Source of the DNA: Corynebacterium riegelii
Lineage (GTDB): Bacteria > Actinomycetota > Actinomycetes > Mycobacteriales > Mycobacteriaceae
Reading direction: 5' to 3'
NCBI RefSeq assembly: GCF_016728505.1
Contig: NZ_CP068159.1
Span: 1,426,001 to 1,490,000, forward strand
Length of the DNA stretch: 64,000 bases
The translations under genes were made by a program, and so were the position numbers. Under the pieces are notes generated by a model, which did no database searches, had not been told where the DNA came from, and saw only the letters and a program-made list of their open reading frames with translations. Shown piece by piece: positions 34,273 through 43,968 of the stretch; position 1 is the first letter of the stretch; each line of letters starts with the position of its first letter.

Positions 34273-35136
34273 ATGGCAGATTCCCACCTGCTGGGCCCCG
34301 TTGAGATCCGGGAGCTTGCGGCTGAACTAGACGTCACCCCAACGAAAAAGCTGGGGCAAAACTTCGTGCACGACCCAAACACCGTGCGCCGCATTGTTGC
34401 TGCCGCGGAGCTTTCGTTTGATGACGTGGTTGTGGAAGTTGGCCCCGGCCTCGGCTCACTGACCCTGGGCTTGATTGACACCGTCGAAGACGTCATCGCG
34501 CTAGAGATCGACCCGCGCCTGGCCGGTCGCCTTCCACAGACGGTTCAAGAGCGCGCGCCCGAATACGCTGACCGCTTGACGGTGATTAATAAGGATGCGT
34601 TGAAGGTGGTGCGCGGGGACGTGGATAAGCAACCAACTGCCCTGGTAGCCAACTTGCCGTATAACGTGTCCGTGCCGGTGCTTTTGCATCTGCTGGCGGA
34701 GTTTCCCACGATCCGCCGCGTGCTGGTGATGGTGCAAAAGGAAGTCGCGGACCGCTTGGCCGCGAAGCCTGGCTCCAAAATCTACGGTGTGCCCAGCGTG
34801 AAGGCCTCGTTCTACGGTGACGTGAGCCGCGCCGGAACCATTGGCAAGCACGTGTTTTGGCCAGCGCCCAACATTGAGTCGGGGCTTGTGCGTATCGACG
34901 TACACGGCAACCACTCCCCAGCGCTTCGCGAGCACCTCTTCCCGCTGGTGGACGCTGCGTTTGCCCAGCGCCGCAAAACCCTGCGCTCCACGCTATCGGG
35001 GATCTACGGCTCGCCGGCTGCCGCGGAGGAAGCACTGCGCGCCGTGGGTATTGACCCGGGGCTTCGCGGCGAGGCATTGTCTGTTGAAGATTTCTTGAAG
35101 CTTGGGGAGGCGCGAATGGGGGACCAGCGTGAGTGA
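34273..35136 (+). CDS. rsmA: 16S rRNA adenine-N6,N6-dimethyltransferase
   Basis: A 287-aa KsgA/RsmA with [14 protein letters not shown], the SAM loop [12 protein letters not shown], the acidic LEIDPRLA and the catalytic NLPYNVS. It dimethylates A1518/A1519 in small-subunit maturation. TAATCT, which includes the rpf2 stop, lies 6 nt before the ATG. Confidence 0.96.
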   Translation: MADSHLLGPVEIRELAAELDVTPTKKLGQNFVHDPNTVRRIVAAAELSFDDVVVEVGPGLGSLTLGLIDTVEDVIALEIDPRLAGRLPQTVQERAPEYADRLTVINKDALKVVRGDVDKQPTALVANLPYNVSVPVLLHLLAEFPTIRRVLVMVQKEVADRLAAKPGSKIYGVPSVKASFYGDVSRAGTIGKHVFWPAPNIESGLVRIDVHGNHSPALREHLFPLVDAAFAQRRKTLRSTLSGIYGSPAAAEEALRAVGIDPGLRGEALSVEDFLKLGEARMGDQRE

Positions 35137-36130
35137 GCCAAAGATCTTTGCCGCGTCGGCGCCCGCGAAGGTGAACCTGCACCTTGGCGTGGATAACACG
35201 ACCCATGGCGGTTACCACGACCTGGTTACGGTGTTTCAGGCCGTTGACCGGCGTGAAATCGTACGCCTGGTGGTAGAGCCGGACGCCGAGCGCACGCGCA
35301 CCGAGTCTGTGGTGTCGAGCATTCACACCCGCTGGCTGTTCGATGGGGAGCTGCCCGAAGATATTGACACCCACCACAACCTCGCCTGGAAGGCAGTGGA
35401 TGCGGCGGTGGGGAGTTTCCGTTCGGACTGTGACCACACCGCAGGAGTGACCCACCCGGCGCTGCCAAAGGTGCGCATTGAGGTGGATAAGTCCGTGTTC
35501 ATCGCAGGTGGCATGGCAGGCGGTTCTGCTGACGCTGCTGCTGCGCTGTTGGCCGCGAACCACTACATCGAGCACTACTTTGGCGAGCCGGTTGGCATCG
35601 ATTACAAGACGAGCTTCCTTGCCGCGGGGCTTGGCTCTGATGTGCCGTTCGCGGTGCAGGGCGGTAACGCAACTGGTCGTGGCCGCGGCGATCACCTGCG
35701 TCCTATTCCATCTGACCTGCAGTTCTGGTGGGTGTTTGTAAACCCAGACACCACGCTGAGCACCGCGGCGTGCTTTGCCAAGCTAGACGAGCTGCGCGCT
35801 GGCAACCCGGAGCTTAAGCCCAACCTGGATCCCTCCAAGGTGACCGACGCGCTGCTGCTTGGCAGCGCTGAGGCGTTGGCGCAGGCGCTGCACAATGACA
35901 TGGAGCTGCCCGCCCGGCTGCTGCGCCCGCAGATTGGTGAAGTGCTGGATTTTGGCAACGAGCACGCCCTTCGCGCGATCGTGTCTGGCTCCGGGCCAAC
36001 CGTGGCAATGTTGTGTAAAGACGAGGCGCATGCGGTGCGTGTTCGCAACCGTGTGTGCGAGGTTTTCCCTGAGTATCAGTCATTCACCTCGAACGGTCCT
36101 GCCCGTGGTGCCTTCATGCTGTGCAAGTAA
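35129..36130 (+). CDS. ispE: 4-diphosphocytidyl-2-C-methyl-D-erythritol kinase
   Basis: A 333-aa GHMP kinase of the non-mevalonate isoprenoid pathway. The N-terminus is [12 protein letters not shown] and the ATP loop is [31 protein letters not shown] and [13 protein letters not shown] are also present. GTG at 35129 gives the standard N-terminus and overlaps the rsmA stop by 8 nt. Confidence 0.95.
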   Translation: MSEPKIFAASAPAKVNLHLGVDNTTHGGYHDLVTVFQAVDRREIVRLVVEPDAERTRTESVVSSIHTRWLFDGELPEDIDTHHNLAWKAVDAAVGSFRSDCDHTAGVTHPALPKVRIEVDKSVFIAGGMAGGSADAAAALLAANHYIEHYFGEPVGIDYKTSFLAAGLGSDVPFAVQGGNATGRGRGDHLRPIPSDLQFWWVFVNPDTTLSTAACFAKLDELRAGNPELKPNLDPSKVTDALLLGSAEALAQALHNDMELPARLLRPQIGEVLDFGNEHALRAIVSGSGPTVAMLCKDEAHAVRVRNRVCEVFPEYQSFTSNGPARGAFMLCK

Positions 36131-36140
36131 GTCCACGTCG

Positions 36141-36146
36141 TAGACT
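36141..36146 (+). promoter_or_regulatory. -10 of a leaderless ABC-F promoter
   Basis: TAGACT ends 8 nt before the ATG at 36155, with no ribosome-binding site. Confidence 0.45.
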
Positions 36147-36154
36147 CGTGCGTG

Positions 36155-37945
36155 ATGGCTAACCTGATCAATCTGGAAAACGTCTCCAAAACGTGGGGGC
36201 TGAAAACGCTTCTTGACGGTGTGTCGCTGGGCGTGCAAACCGGCGACCGCATCGGCATCGTCGGCGTCAATGGCGGTGGCAAGACCACCCTGCTTGAGGT
36301 GCTCACGGGCATTGAGCCGCCGGATGAGGGGCGTGTGTCCCACAACTCCAGCCTGCGCATGGCTGTGGTCACGCAGCGCTTCGACTTAGACCCTGACCTG
36401 ACTGTTGGCCAGGCAGTGGTGGAGCCGCTGGGGTTGCAGACGTTTGAGTGGGCCTCCAACGCCCGCGTGCGCGAGGTGCTGCAGGGCACCGGTGTTGCTG
36501 AGCTGGGTTTGGATACCGCAGTGGGCAACCTTTCCGGTGGTGAGCGCAGGCGCGTCAACCTTGCCGCCGCGTTGGTCCAGGACTTAGATCTGGTGGTGCT
36601 GGATGAGCCGACGAACCACCTCGACGTTGAGGGCGTGCAGTGGTTGGCCGATCACTTGCTGAACCGCAAGGTAGCGGTGGTGGTTGTGACCCACGACCGC
36701 TGGTTCCTCGACACCGTAGCCACCCTGACCTGGGAGGTTCATGACGGCACGGTGGACGTCTATGAGGGCGGCTACAACGACTGGACGTTTGCCCGCGCGG
36801 AGCGCGCACGCCAGGCGGATGCGATTGAGCAGCGCCGCCAAAACCTTGCGCGTAAGGAGCTTGCTTGGCTGCGACGTGGCGCACCGGCGCGTACCTCTAA
36901 GCCGCGCTACCGCATTGAGGCAGCCGAGGCCCTGATTGCGAACGTGCCGCCGCCACGCGACAAGGTGGAACTTATGGCGTTTTCCAAGCAGCGCCAAGGC
37001 CGCGTGGTCATTGAGCTGGAGGACGCGCGCATTGACGCTCCTGACGGCCGCACGCTTGTAGACCACCTGACGTGGCGCCTCGCGCCGGGCGAGCGTATCG
37101 GCCTTGTTGGTGTGAACGGCTCCGGCAAGACCACGCTGCTGCGCACCCTGGCTGGGGAGTACCCGCTGGCCGCAGGCAAGCGCATTGAGGGCCAGACCAC
37201 GCGCATTGGCTGGTTGCGCCAGGAGCTTGATGATCTGGATCCCACCCGCCGCGTTATCGACGCGGTGGAGGACGTTGCCACCTACATCGAACTGGGTAAA
37301 GGCCAGATGTCTGCCTCGCAGCTTGCAGAGCGCCTTGGGTTTTCCCCGAAGCGCCAGCGCACGCCCGTGGGGGACCTTTCCGGTGGTGAGCGCCGCCGTC
37401 TGCAACTCACGCGCGTACTCATGAGCGAGCCGAACGTGCTGCTTCTCGACGAGCCGACGAACGACCTTGACATCGATACCCTCCAAGAGCTCGAAGACTT
37501 GTTGGATAACTGGGCTGGCACGCTTGTGGTCATTTCCCACGACCGCTACCTCATCGAGCGCATCGCGGACAGCACGTATGCGCTCTTCGGCGACGGCAAA
37601 CTCACCAACCTCCCCGGCGGCATCGCGCAATACCTTGAGCGTCGGGCCGCTGAGGAGAGCTCTGTTGGGGTGTTGGATTTGGGGGAGAAGCGTGGCGTCG
37701 AGAAGCAAAAGGCTCTTTCTTCTCAGGAGGAGCGTGAGCTTCGCAAGAAGATGAAGGCCCTAGAGCGCAAGATCGCTCAGGCGGAGGAATCCGTGGAGCG
37801 ACTCGAGGCGGAGATTGCTGACCTGTCTGCGGCAGGGGAGTTTGATGCGATCGCGGGCAAGACGAAGGAACTTGGTGCGGTCAAAGACGAGCGTGATGAG
37901 CTAGAAATGGAGTGGTTGGAGCTCGGCGAGCAGCTCGAATCCTGA
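36155..37945 (+). CDS. ABC-F family ATPase
   Basis: A 596-aa protein with two ATPase cassettes and no membrane segments. Cassette 1 has GVNGGGKTT and LSGGERRRVNLAAAL; cassette 2 has GVNGSGKTT and LSGGERRRLQLTRVL. A linker lies near residues 230-290 and a C-terminal coiled coil rich in Glu/Lys/Arg near 525-596. ABC-F proteins act on the ribosome as translation factors, and some give antibiotic protection; the Uup-like C-terminal coiled coil suggests a housekeeping role. An in-frame GTG lies 3 nt upstream. Confidence 0.88.
   Translation: MANLINLENVSKTWGLKTLLDGVSLGVQTGDRIGIVGVNGGGKTTLLEVLTGIEPPDEGRVSHNSSLRMAVVTQRFDLDPDLTVGQAVVEPLGLQTFEWASNARVREVLQGTGVAELGLDTAVGNLSGGERRRVNLAAALVQDLDLVVLDEPTNHLDVEGVQWLADHLLNRKVAVVVVTHDRWFLDTVATLTWEVHDGTVDVYEGGYNDWTFARAERARQADAIEQRRQNLARKELAWLRRGAPARTSKPRYRIEAAEALIANVPPPRDKVELMAFSKQRQGRVVIELEDARIDAPDGRTLVDHLTWRLAPGERIGLVGVNGSGKTTLLRTLAGEYPLAAGKRIEGQTTRIGWLRQELDDLDPTRRVIDAVEDVATYIELGKGQMSASQLAERLGFSPKRQRTPVGDLSGGERRRLQLTRVLMSEPNVLLLDEPTNDLDIDTLQELEDLLDNWAGTLVVISHDRYLIERIADSTYALFGDGKLTNLPGGIAQYLERRAAEESSVGVLDLGEKRGVEKQKALSSQEERELRKKMKALERKIAQAEESVERLEAEIADLSAAGEFDAIAGKTKELGAVKDERDELEMEWLELGEQLES
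37692..37715 (+). repeat. Copy of the GCGTCGRYAAGC motif in a different coding frame
   Basis: GTGGCGTCGAGAAGCAAAAG followed by GCTC. It is read in the plus frame as RGVEKQKA inside the ABC-F gene, not as the LxDA peptide found at most copies. Confidence 0.45.
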
Positions 37946-37966
37946 GTTTGTGGCACAATGTGACGC

Positions 37967-38545
37967 ATGAGGAAATTCGGACATAACTCACGTCTTGTTG
38001 CTCTGGCATGCGCGACCACCCTTGCAGCCGGCGCGCTAGTGCCCGCAACTGCATCCGCGCAGGTACAGATTCCAACCTCCAGCGAGCTGTCCTCGCGCGC
38101 AAACATCCAGCTGCCGGATATTCAGGTACCGCAGCAGATTGTAGACGGCGCCGCGCGCGTTGGCATCCACGTGCCGGGGCGCATTGAGCTCACCCCGAAG
38201 CCAGCACTGAGCGCCGCGGAGCAGGAGCTGACCGCTTCTACCGAAAAGCAGCTGGTGAAGGAAGGCCACCGCAGAGATGCGGAAGCGCAGGCCATCGCAG
38301 CGCAGTGGGCAGCGCAGGCCGCTCGCGGTGAGGCGACATTTGTGGGCAACGTTGGTCGCGGCACCACTGCAACGGATCGTGGTACCGGCCAGATTTACCG
38401 CCTGAGCCCGGCGCAGGCTGCGGACCGCATTGCGTTTTTGAACCGTGACATCAACGTCAATCCGGTGAAGGAGCCGAAGCGTTTCGGCGTTGCTACCGCG
38501 CGTAATGGCGAGACGATTTACCTGGCAGAATTCTTCCTTAACTAA
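37967..38545 (+). CDS. Secreted protein, unknown function
   Basis: A 192-aa exported protein. The signal peptide (about 1-31) ends with ATASAQVQ. An Ala/Gln/Glu-rich helical middle and a C-terminal part with FGVATARNGETIYLAEFFLN follow. The last segment resembles the end of CAP-type secreted domains, but the usual histidines are not evident. CACAAT lies 7 nt before the ATG. Function unknown. Confidence 0.75.
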   Translation: MRKFGHNSRLVALACATTLAAGALVPATASAQVQIPTSSELSSRANIQLPDIQVPQQIVDGAARVGIHVPGRIELTPKPALSAAEQELTASTEKQLVKEGHRRDAEAQAIAAQWAAQAARGEATFVGNVGRGTTATDRGTGQIYRLSPAQAADRIAFLNRDINVNPVKEPKRFGVATARNGETIYLAEFFLN

Positions 38546-38567
38546 ACAATCGGTTACCTTTATAGGT

Positions 38568-39437
38568 ATGAGTGACCAGTCGTCGAAGAAACCCCCGAAA
38601 CTATCCAAGAAGGCCTACGAGAAGGAACTGCTTCGTCTGCAGGCTGAGCTTGTAGACATGCAGCAGTGGGTGGTTGAAACCGGCGCACGCCTGGTCATCA
38701 TTATGGAAGGCCGTGACGCCGCAGGTAAAGGCTCTGCCATTAAGCGCATCACGCAGTACCTGAACCCACGCACCTGCCGTATCGAGGCGCTGCCGAAGCC
38801 CACGGAGCGTGAGCAGGGGCAGTGGTACTTCCAGCGCTATGTGGAAAAGCTCCCGGCTGCTGGTGAGATCGTGATCTTTGACCGTTCCTGGTACAACCGT
38901 GCCGGCGTTGAGCGCGTCATGGGCTTCTGCACCTCGCAGGAGTACCGCCGTTTCCTGCACCAGGCACCGATTTTTGAGCGCCTGCTGGTGGAAGACGGCA
39001 TCATGCTGCGCAAGTACTGGTTCTCGGTGTCCGATGAGGAGCAGTACAAGCGTTTCGTTTCCCGCCGTGAGGATCCGTTGCGCCAGTGGAAGCTTTCCCC
39101 GATGGACCTGGAGTCCATTACCAAGTGGGAGGAGTACTCCCGTGCCAAGGATGAGATGTTCGTGCACACCGACATTCCGTCCGCACCGTGGTACACGGTG
39201 GAAAGCGAGGACAAGAAGCGCTCCCGCATCAACGTGATCTCGCACCTGCTGTCCACGGTGCCGTACGAGCGGATTAAGCCGGACCTGCCCGAGATCCCGG
39301 AGCGCCCGGAGATCACGGACTACAGCCGCCCGCCGCGTGAAGAGTTCCGCTATGTGCCGGATGCCGCCGCCAAGCTGGAGGAGCGTCGCGTTAAAGGCTC
39401 GGACGGAAAGAAGAAAAAGAAGAAGCACAAGAACTAG
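38568..39437 (+). CDS. ppk2: Polyphosphate kinase 2
   Basis: A 289-aa PPK2 with Walker A in EGRDAAGKGSAIKRI, FDRSWYNRAGVERVMGF (Walker B/lid) and QYKRFVSRREDPLRQWKLS. It interconverts polyphosphate and nucleoside phosphates. The C-terminus is a lysine-rich tail. The ATG at 38568 gives the family start; upstream in-frame codons belong to the preceding gene. Its TAG and the stop of mpg share CTAG at 39434-39437. Confidence 0.93.
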   Translation: MSDQSSKKPPKLSKKAYEKELLRLQAELVDMQQWVVETGARLVIIMEGRDAAGKGSAIKRITQYLNPRTCRIEALPKPTEREQGQWYFQRYVEKLPAAGEIVIFDRSWYNRAGVERVMGFCTSQEYRRFLHQAPIFERLLVEDGIMLRKYWFSVSDEEQYKRFVSRREDPLRQWKLSPMDLESITKWEEYSRAKDEMFVHTDIPSAPWYTVESEDKKRSRINVISHLLSTVPYERIKPDLPEIPERPEITDYSRPPREEFRYVPDAAAKLEERRVKGSDGKKKKKKHKN

Positions 39438-40021
39438 TGCTTTTTCGAGGGGGTTTTGGGGTATCCCCGCGGCGTTGACACCGTCTTGTTGCCGGGTATC
39501 CAAAACCTCAGCGCAGCGTCGGTGTTTTTGGAAATCCCAATGCGTGGGCCCGCTACCCACTCTGGTTCCTCATTGCGCATCTGCAGTGGCACTGGCGTGC
39601 CATTATCTGGCAGCGCAAGGCCCAGGGCTTGGCCGAGGTTGCCCGGCCCGCGCGCAAGGTTTTCCCAGGGGATGTGTGCTCGGTCTGGGCGTTGCCTGCG
39701 CTGTCTCGCCAGTGCCTCGCCTGCGACTACCTCGCCGCCGCGCATCAAACATCCTTGGCCGTCGCCTTCGGGCGCGCACACGATGTTGCCGTTGTGGTGT
39801 AGTCCGTAGGAAAAGTACACGTAAAGGTGTCCTGGCGGCCCGAACATTGTCGCATTGCGCTTGGTCATGCCGTTGAAGGTGTGCGCGGCGGGATCCTCGG
39901 CACCGAGGTATGCCTCCACCTCTGTGAGCCGGATGCTTACCCCGTGCATGGTGATCACGCACCCAAGTAGCTGTGGTGCAACGACGTCTGCGGGTTGGGA
40001 AAAATCAATGGAAGCATTCAT
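39434..40021 (-). CDS. mpg: 3-methyladenine DNA glycosylase (AAG/Mpg type)
   Basis: A 195-aa alkyladenine glycosylase with TEVEAYLGAEDPAAHTFNG, TMFGPPGHLYVYFSYGLHH and ARGPGNLGQALGL. It is the base-flipping AAG fold, structurally unrelated to Tag encoded at 18893, so the strain has two routes for alkylpurine removal. The ATG at 40021 is used; a TTG at 40030 is possible. It overlaps ppk2 tail to tail. Confidence 0.92.
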   Translation of the reverse strand: MNASIDFSQPADVVAPQLLGCVITMHGVSIRLTEVEAYLGAEDPAAHTFNGMTKRNATMFGPPGHLYVYFSYGLHHNGNIVCAPEGDGQGCLMRGGEVVAGEALARQRRQRPDRAHIPWENLARGPGNLGQALGLALPDNGTPVPLQMRNEEPEWVAGPRIGISKNTDAALRFWIPGNKTVSTPRGYPKTPSKKH

Positions 40022-40073
40022 TGCTACCAATATGGCCGCTTTGTCGCGCTGTGGCTACCTGGGTGAGGCGGGG

Positions 40074-40865
40074 TTAGAGAAATTTCGCCAGCATGTCCTG
40101 TACTGCCGCGCGTACTGTCGGTTGAGTGGCAAACGCCGCGCCACCGAGCACAGCGAGAACGCCAATCACAATGCCGGCAATTGCGCCTGGTGACAGGTGG
40201 CCCTGAGATGACTTGGGGGTCGCCTGTTCTTTGAACAGGACGTTGAGATCAACTCCCGATTCCTTCAATACCGTGCCCTTGGGGTAGTGGGCCAAAGATT
40301 TGGCCAAGCCCGTATCGGATGTGGTTTCACGGTCAAGCTCCTTGACGGCTGCGGGAGCCTTGATTTCGTTTTCCAGAGTGAAGGTGACCAAGGGTTCATC
40401 GTCGCCCTCCTCGGAAACCGGGTTGTAAGTGTGGTTAGCTACGCCGCTGAGCTTGTAGTCACCGAAAAGTGTCGCATTCTTGCCGTCGACTTTGAGCTTC
40501 AAATCCCAGTACTTGACGTCTACTGCCCAGCCCTCGACGCCGCCGACGTTCTTATATCCCTGCACATGTGCAGAGCCATCAAGGTCGAACGTCCATGTGC
40601 CATCGGTGTGAGTCGCGGCAGTGATCGGGAACGTGAACTCCAAGTTTTCGCTGTCCCACGATGCGCCTTCTTCTGCAGTGGCCTGGCCCTTGCCGCGAAT
40701 CACAGCTTGTTTGAGGAATGGCTTGGAGATAGGCCACGCGAAGCTTCCTGACTCAATCGTGGAAGCAGTGGAAGCAGTGGAAGCCTTAGCCGGAGAAGCT
40801 GCACATACGAGGCCTGTGCCAACCGCAAGTGCTGTGCAAAGAGCAACGAAACGGGGAGAAAACAT
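40074..40865 (-). CDS. htaC: HtaC-like haem-binding surface protein
   Basis: A 263-aa protein with a signal peptide (1-28, ending SPAKAS), one conserved HtaA region (about 40-205, starting ESGSFAWPISKPFLKQAV) and a C-terminal membrane helix (about 225-248) with a short tail. The CR domain normally binds haemin through a conserved tyrosine and histidines. It is last in the haem locus, as in C. glutamicum htaB-htaC. AAGGAGT precedes the ATG. Confidence 0.85.
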   Translation of the reverse strand: MFSPRFVALCTALAVGTGLVCAASPAKASTASTASTIESGSFAWPISKPFLKQAVIRGKGQATAEEGASWDSENLEFTFPITAATHTDGTWTFDLDGSAHVQGYKNVGGVEGWAVDVKYWDLKLKVDGKNATLFGDYKLSGVANHTYNPVSEEGDDEPLVTFTLENEIKAPAAVKELDRETTSDTGLAKSLAHYPKGTVLKESGVDLNVLFKEQATPKSSQGHLSPGAIAGIVIGVLAVLGGAAFATQPTVRAAVQDMLAKFL

Positions 40866-40967
40866 GTCGAACTCCTTCTGGTGGTGTAGATATGAAAATC
40901 CCGCCTCGGTAGACGGATAAGGGACCGCATTTTCTGTGTCATTCGAGGCGGGAAGCTTGTAAGGGGC

Positions 40968-41243
40968 TTAGCGTTTGAGCAGGTTGGCTGGCGGCTGTGT
41001 GAGCTGGAGGATATTTGCCACGCCTTTTGTCAATGCTGCAAGGGTGAGTACTAAGCCGATCGTAGAAATCACAAACGCGACCATGTGGGTTGCAGTCGCT
41101 GCCGGTGATCCTTTCTCCGTTGATGACATGGTGACCATGGAACTCGTCTCTGGCGTGGGCTGCTTCTCAGCCATTGCTGGAGCAGGGGTGCCAAGCGCAA
41201 GTGCAACGGAGACTGCGGCGCTAGCCGCTAATAGGCGTTGCAT
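40968..41243 (-). CDS. Small exported membrane protein between htaB and htaC
   Basis: A 91-aa protein with a signal peptide (about 1-25, ending PAMA), a short polar region and a C-terminal membrane helix (about 52-76). The ATG overlaps the htaB stop (TAATG), so it is translationally coupled. I do not recognise it as a standard member of the hta-hmu locus. It has no haem-binding CR domain; a scaffold or coupling role in haem relay is inference. Confidence 0.75.
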   Translation of the reverse strand: MQRLLAASAAVSVALALGTPAPAMAEKQPTPETSSMVTMSSTEKGSPAATATHMVAFVISTIGLVLTLAALTKGVANILQLTQPPANLLKR

Positions 41244-42031
41244 TAAAACGGAAGGAACTGGCCGAACATAGCCTGGACCTGCGGCAGGGTAGTGGCAAAC
41301 GCCAATCCGCCGAGCACTGCCAGGACAGCTACCACGATGCCGCCGATAGCGGCCGGGGAAGCGGAGCTATCTGGCTTCGGGTCAGCGGGTTTTTCAACCT
41401 TCTTAAAGTCTAGGGAGACGCCGACCTTGCTGTCCTCGAGCGGCTTGCCGGCCGTGTAGCTCGTGCCAAAGATGTCTACTCCGAACTCGGTCATTGCGGT
41501 TGGGGTGAAGGTGATCTCCTTCTTTCCGCCAGCAGCGGGCACGAGCGACTCCTTGACATCGAACTCGATGATCGGCTTGTCGTCATTCTTGGCATCATCC
41601 ATACCGGCGTCCGGCTTAGTGCCCTTGCGTACGTAGTCTGCCTGCAGATGGCCCTTGTTGCCATTGATCACGATCTTGAAGTCGGACATTTGGATGTCCA
41701 TGGCTCCCTTGTGGCCTTCGATGCGGATTGCACCGTCCAGATCGATGGTGCCCTCACCCTTGTCGTTGAGGGCGGAGTCTGCGACGTTGACCGGCAATTT
41801 AAAATCAACGACCTTGCCGTCTGCTTCGACCTTCTCGGCGCCGTCGGAAGCAGTGATGGTGCTTCCAACAAAAGGATTCTGTACGTAGCGCAGGAAGGAT
41901 TCCTTGATGTTCCAGGTTGCGTTGCCGGAGAGCAGCTCCGGGGTCTCGGCGGCGGAAGCGGCCGGGGCGAAAAGTGAGGTGGATGCGACAGTGGCGGCGG
42001 TGACAAGTGCCAGGGTGGAGGTACGGGACAT
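41243..42031 (-). CDS. htaB: HtaB-like haem-binding surface protein
   Basis: A 262-aa protein with a signal peptide (1-27), one HtaA conserved region (about 33-200: ATWNIKESFLRYV, DGAIRIEGHKGAMDIQMSDF, YVRKG) and a C-terminal membrane anchor (about 222-245). The start MSRTSTLALV is chosen because AAAGGA lies just upstream. Two DtxR-like boxes precede it. It probably hands haemin from HtaA to HmuT. Confidence 0.88.
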   Translation of the reverse strand: MSRTSTLALVTAATVASTSLFAPAASAAETPELLSGNATWNIKESFLRYVQNPFVGSTITASDGAEKVEADGKVVDFKLPVNVADSALNDKGEGTIDLDGAIRIEGHKGAMDIQMSDFKIVINGNKGHLQADYVRKGTKPDAGMDDAKNDDKPIIEFDVKESLVPAAGGKKEITFTPTAMTEFGVDIFGTSYTAGKPLEDSKVGVSLDFKKVEKPADPKPDSSASPAAIGGIVVAVLAVLGGLAFATTLPQVQAMFGQFLPF

Positions 42032-42069
42032 CCCAATTCCTTTCAAAGGTTCAGAACGAGAATAACCAA

Positions 42070-42109
42070 TTAGGTTGCGCTTACCTTAGCGAGGTTAGGC
42101 TAACCTTGG
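42070..42109. promoter_or_regulatory. Tandem DtxR boxes upstream of htaB
   Basis: TTAGGTTGCGCTTACCTTA (42070-42088) and GAGGTTAGGCTAACCTTGG (42091-42109) both resemble the DtxR consensus TTAGGTTAGSCTAACCTAA. Iron-dependent repression of htaB is expected. Confidence 0.75.
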
Positions 42110-42154
42110 CAACCTGTGGGGGTGGTTGGGGTATTGTTGCGTCTAGCTGTGCGT

Positions 42155-42928
42155 CTAGCTGGCAGGCGCGCCCTGTGGTGCTTCGGCAGGGCTGACAAAC
42201 ACGCGCCCATCCATACGCGAGACCGAAATCGGCCAGTCGTAGACAGCGCTGAGCACGTCGTCTGCGTAGACCTCCTCTACAGACCCCGTAGCGGCTACTT
42301 CGCCTGACTTCAGGCACACCACCCGGTCGCAGTAGCGCGCTGCAAGCTGCAAGTCGTGCAGCACCACAATGACGGCGACGCCTTGGGCTGCAAGCCCTCG
42401 GACAATGCCCATGGTCTGCTCCTGGAAGCGAACATCCATGGCGGCAGTCGGCTCATCAAGAAACACCACCGGGGTTTGCTGTGCGAGTACTCGGGCGAAG
42501 GCGGCGCGTGCTCGCTCACCACCGGAAAGCGTCAGCACCTCACGGTCCTGGAGGTGAGTCATGCCAGTGGTTGCAAGCGCGGCATCCACAATCGCTGCGT
42601 CCTCGGGGTTAGTACCCCAGGGGTGGCGTCCCATCTCAACGATGTCTCTTACGAGGAATGAAAACGCCACCCCAACGTCTTGCAGCATCACTGCTCGGGT
42701 ACGGGCCAACTCTTGGGCTGAGCTTGTGGCGACGTTGTTGCCAGCCACCTCCACACGCCCCGAGGCTACGGCGATATCTCCAGAGAGCGCTGCCAGTAAC
42801 GTGGACTTGCCTGCGCCGTTCGGGCCGATAAGGCCTGTGACTTCGCCTGACCGTGCTTCCATGGTGACGTCGTGAAGAATCATGCGGCCCTGTTTCATCA
42901 CGGTCACGCCGCGTGCGTGGACACTCAT
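42155..42928 (-). CDS. hmuV: Haem ABC transporter ATPase HmuV
   Basis: A 257-aa ATPase with Walker A GPNGAGKST, signature LSGGERARAAFARVL, Walker B VVFLDEPTAAMD and the switch His in VLHDLQLAARY. It powers haemin import through HmuU. The start overlaps the hmuU stop. Confidence 0.93.
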   Translation of the reverse strand: MSVHARGVTVMKQGRMILHDVTMEARSGEVTGLIGPNGAGKSTLLAALSGDIAVASGRVEVAGNNVATSSAQELARTRAVMLQDVGVAFSFLVRDIVEMGRHPWGTNPEDAAIVDAALATTGMTHLQDREVLTLSGGERARAAFARVLAQQTPVVFLDEPTAAMDVRFQEQTMGIVRGLAAQGVAVIVVLHDLQLAARYCDRVVCLKSGEVAATGSVEEVYADDVLSAVYDWPISVSRMDGRVFVSPAEAPQGAPAS

Positions 42929-43968
42929 AGATCATGGTTCTTTCGCAACATCTGCCGAAGCAGGAAGAAGAAGGTGGGCCCGCCAATAAGCGCGGTGAAG
43001 ATGCCAATCGGCAGATCCGCGAAGGGAATGGCTGTGCGGGCGAAGATGTCTCCTGCGCCAATGAGGAGTGCCCCGCCGAGAGCGGAAGCCGGTAGCAGCA
43101 CAGTATTTGAAGGGCCGACAGCGGTGCGCACGATGTGCGGAACCACAAGACCGACAAATCCGATCAATCCTGCAAAGGACACCGCAGCAGCGGTGAGTAG
43201 GGTGGACAGTACGATCGCCGCCATCCGTAGCCGCGAGACGTTGATGCCAACGTGGCTAGCAGCTTGGTCGCCAAGCGCAAGGATATCTAGCTTGCGTCCC
43301 AACAGCATTGACAGTGCGAGGGAGACCACAACCACGAACGCAACCGTGCCGGTTTGTGCCCAGCTCGCCCCGGCCAGGGAGCCCATCTGCCAGAAGATGA
43401 TCTGCTCGCGGGCGGTAGTCGGTGCCATGAACGTCAGCAGCGCAATCGTGGCTCCACAGATCGCATTTGCCGCAATACCGACCAGGATTAGATTCAACAC
43501 GCGAACGCTCCCTCCAGAGCGAGAGAGCCGGTAGACAACCGCGGTAGCCAAGGTTCCGGAGAGAAACGCGAACAGTGGCACTGTCATCGTGCCGAACGTA
43601 CTGGCGCCGAACACGATTGCTGCCGCCGCACCGACGCCTGCGCCGGTACTCACACCAATCACGCTCGGCTCGGCAAGAGGGTTGGCAAAGACAGCCTGCA
43701 TGAGTGCCCCGCCCACGCCTAAAGCAGCGCCGACAAATAGGCCAAGCACTAAGCGAGGCAGACGAATCTGCCACACTACAGATGCATCCAGGGTGGTGGC
43801 AGACATCGGACCCGCTGTGATGATCGGCCACAGCTCACTTGGCGCTAGCTCAAACTGGCCGACCATGATGGAAGCGACGGTGGTGACTGCCAAAAGTGCT
43901 GCAGTGACAATGAAGAGGATGACGCGTCCGCGGCGCCGTGCCTTAAAGGTCGAGAGTTTGGAACTCAC
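42925..43968 (-). CDS. hmuU: Haem ABC transporter permease HmuU
   Basis: A 347-aa FecCD-family permease with about nine to ten membrane segments and the motifs LVLGLFVGAALGVGGALMQ and NPLAEPSVIGVSTGAG. GTG start, overlapping the hmuT stop by 4 nt. It forms the channel for haemin. Confidence 0.93.
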   Translation of the reverse strand: MSSKLSTFKARRRGRVILFIVTAALLAVTTVASIMVGQFELAPSELWPIITAGPMSATTLDASVVWQIRLPRLVLGLFVGAALGVGGALMQAVFANPLAEPSVIGVSTGAGVGAAAAIVFGASTFGTMTVPLFAFLSGTLATAVVYRLSRSGGSVRVLNLILVGIAANAICGATIALLTFMAPTTAREQIIFWQMGSLAGASWAQTGTVAFVVVVSLALSMLLGRKLDILALGDQAASHVGINVSRLRMAAIVLSTLLTAAAVSFAGLIGFVGLVVPHIVRTAVGPSNTVLLPASALGGALLIGAGDIFARTAIPFADLPIGIFTALIGGPTFFFLLRQMLRKNHDL

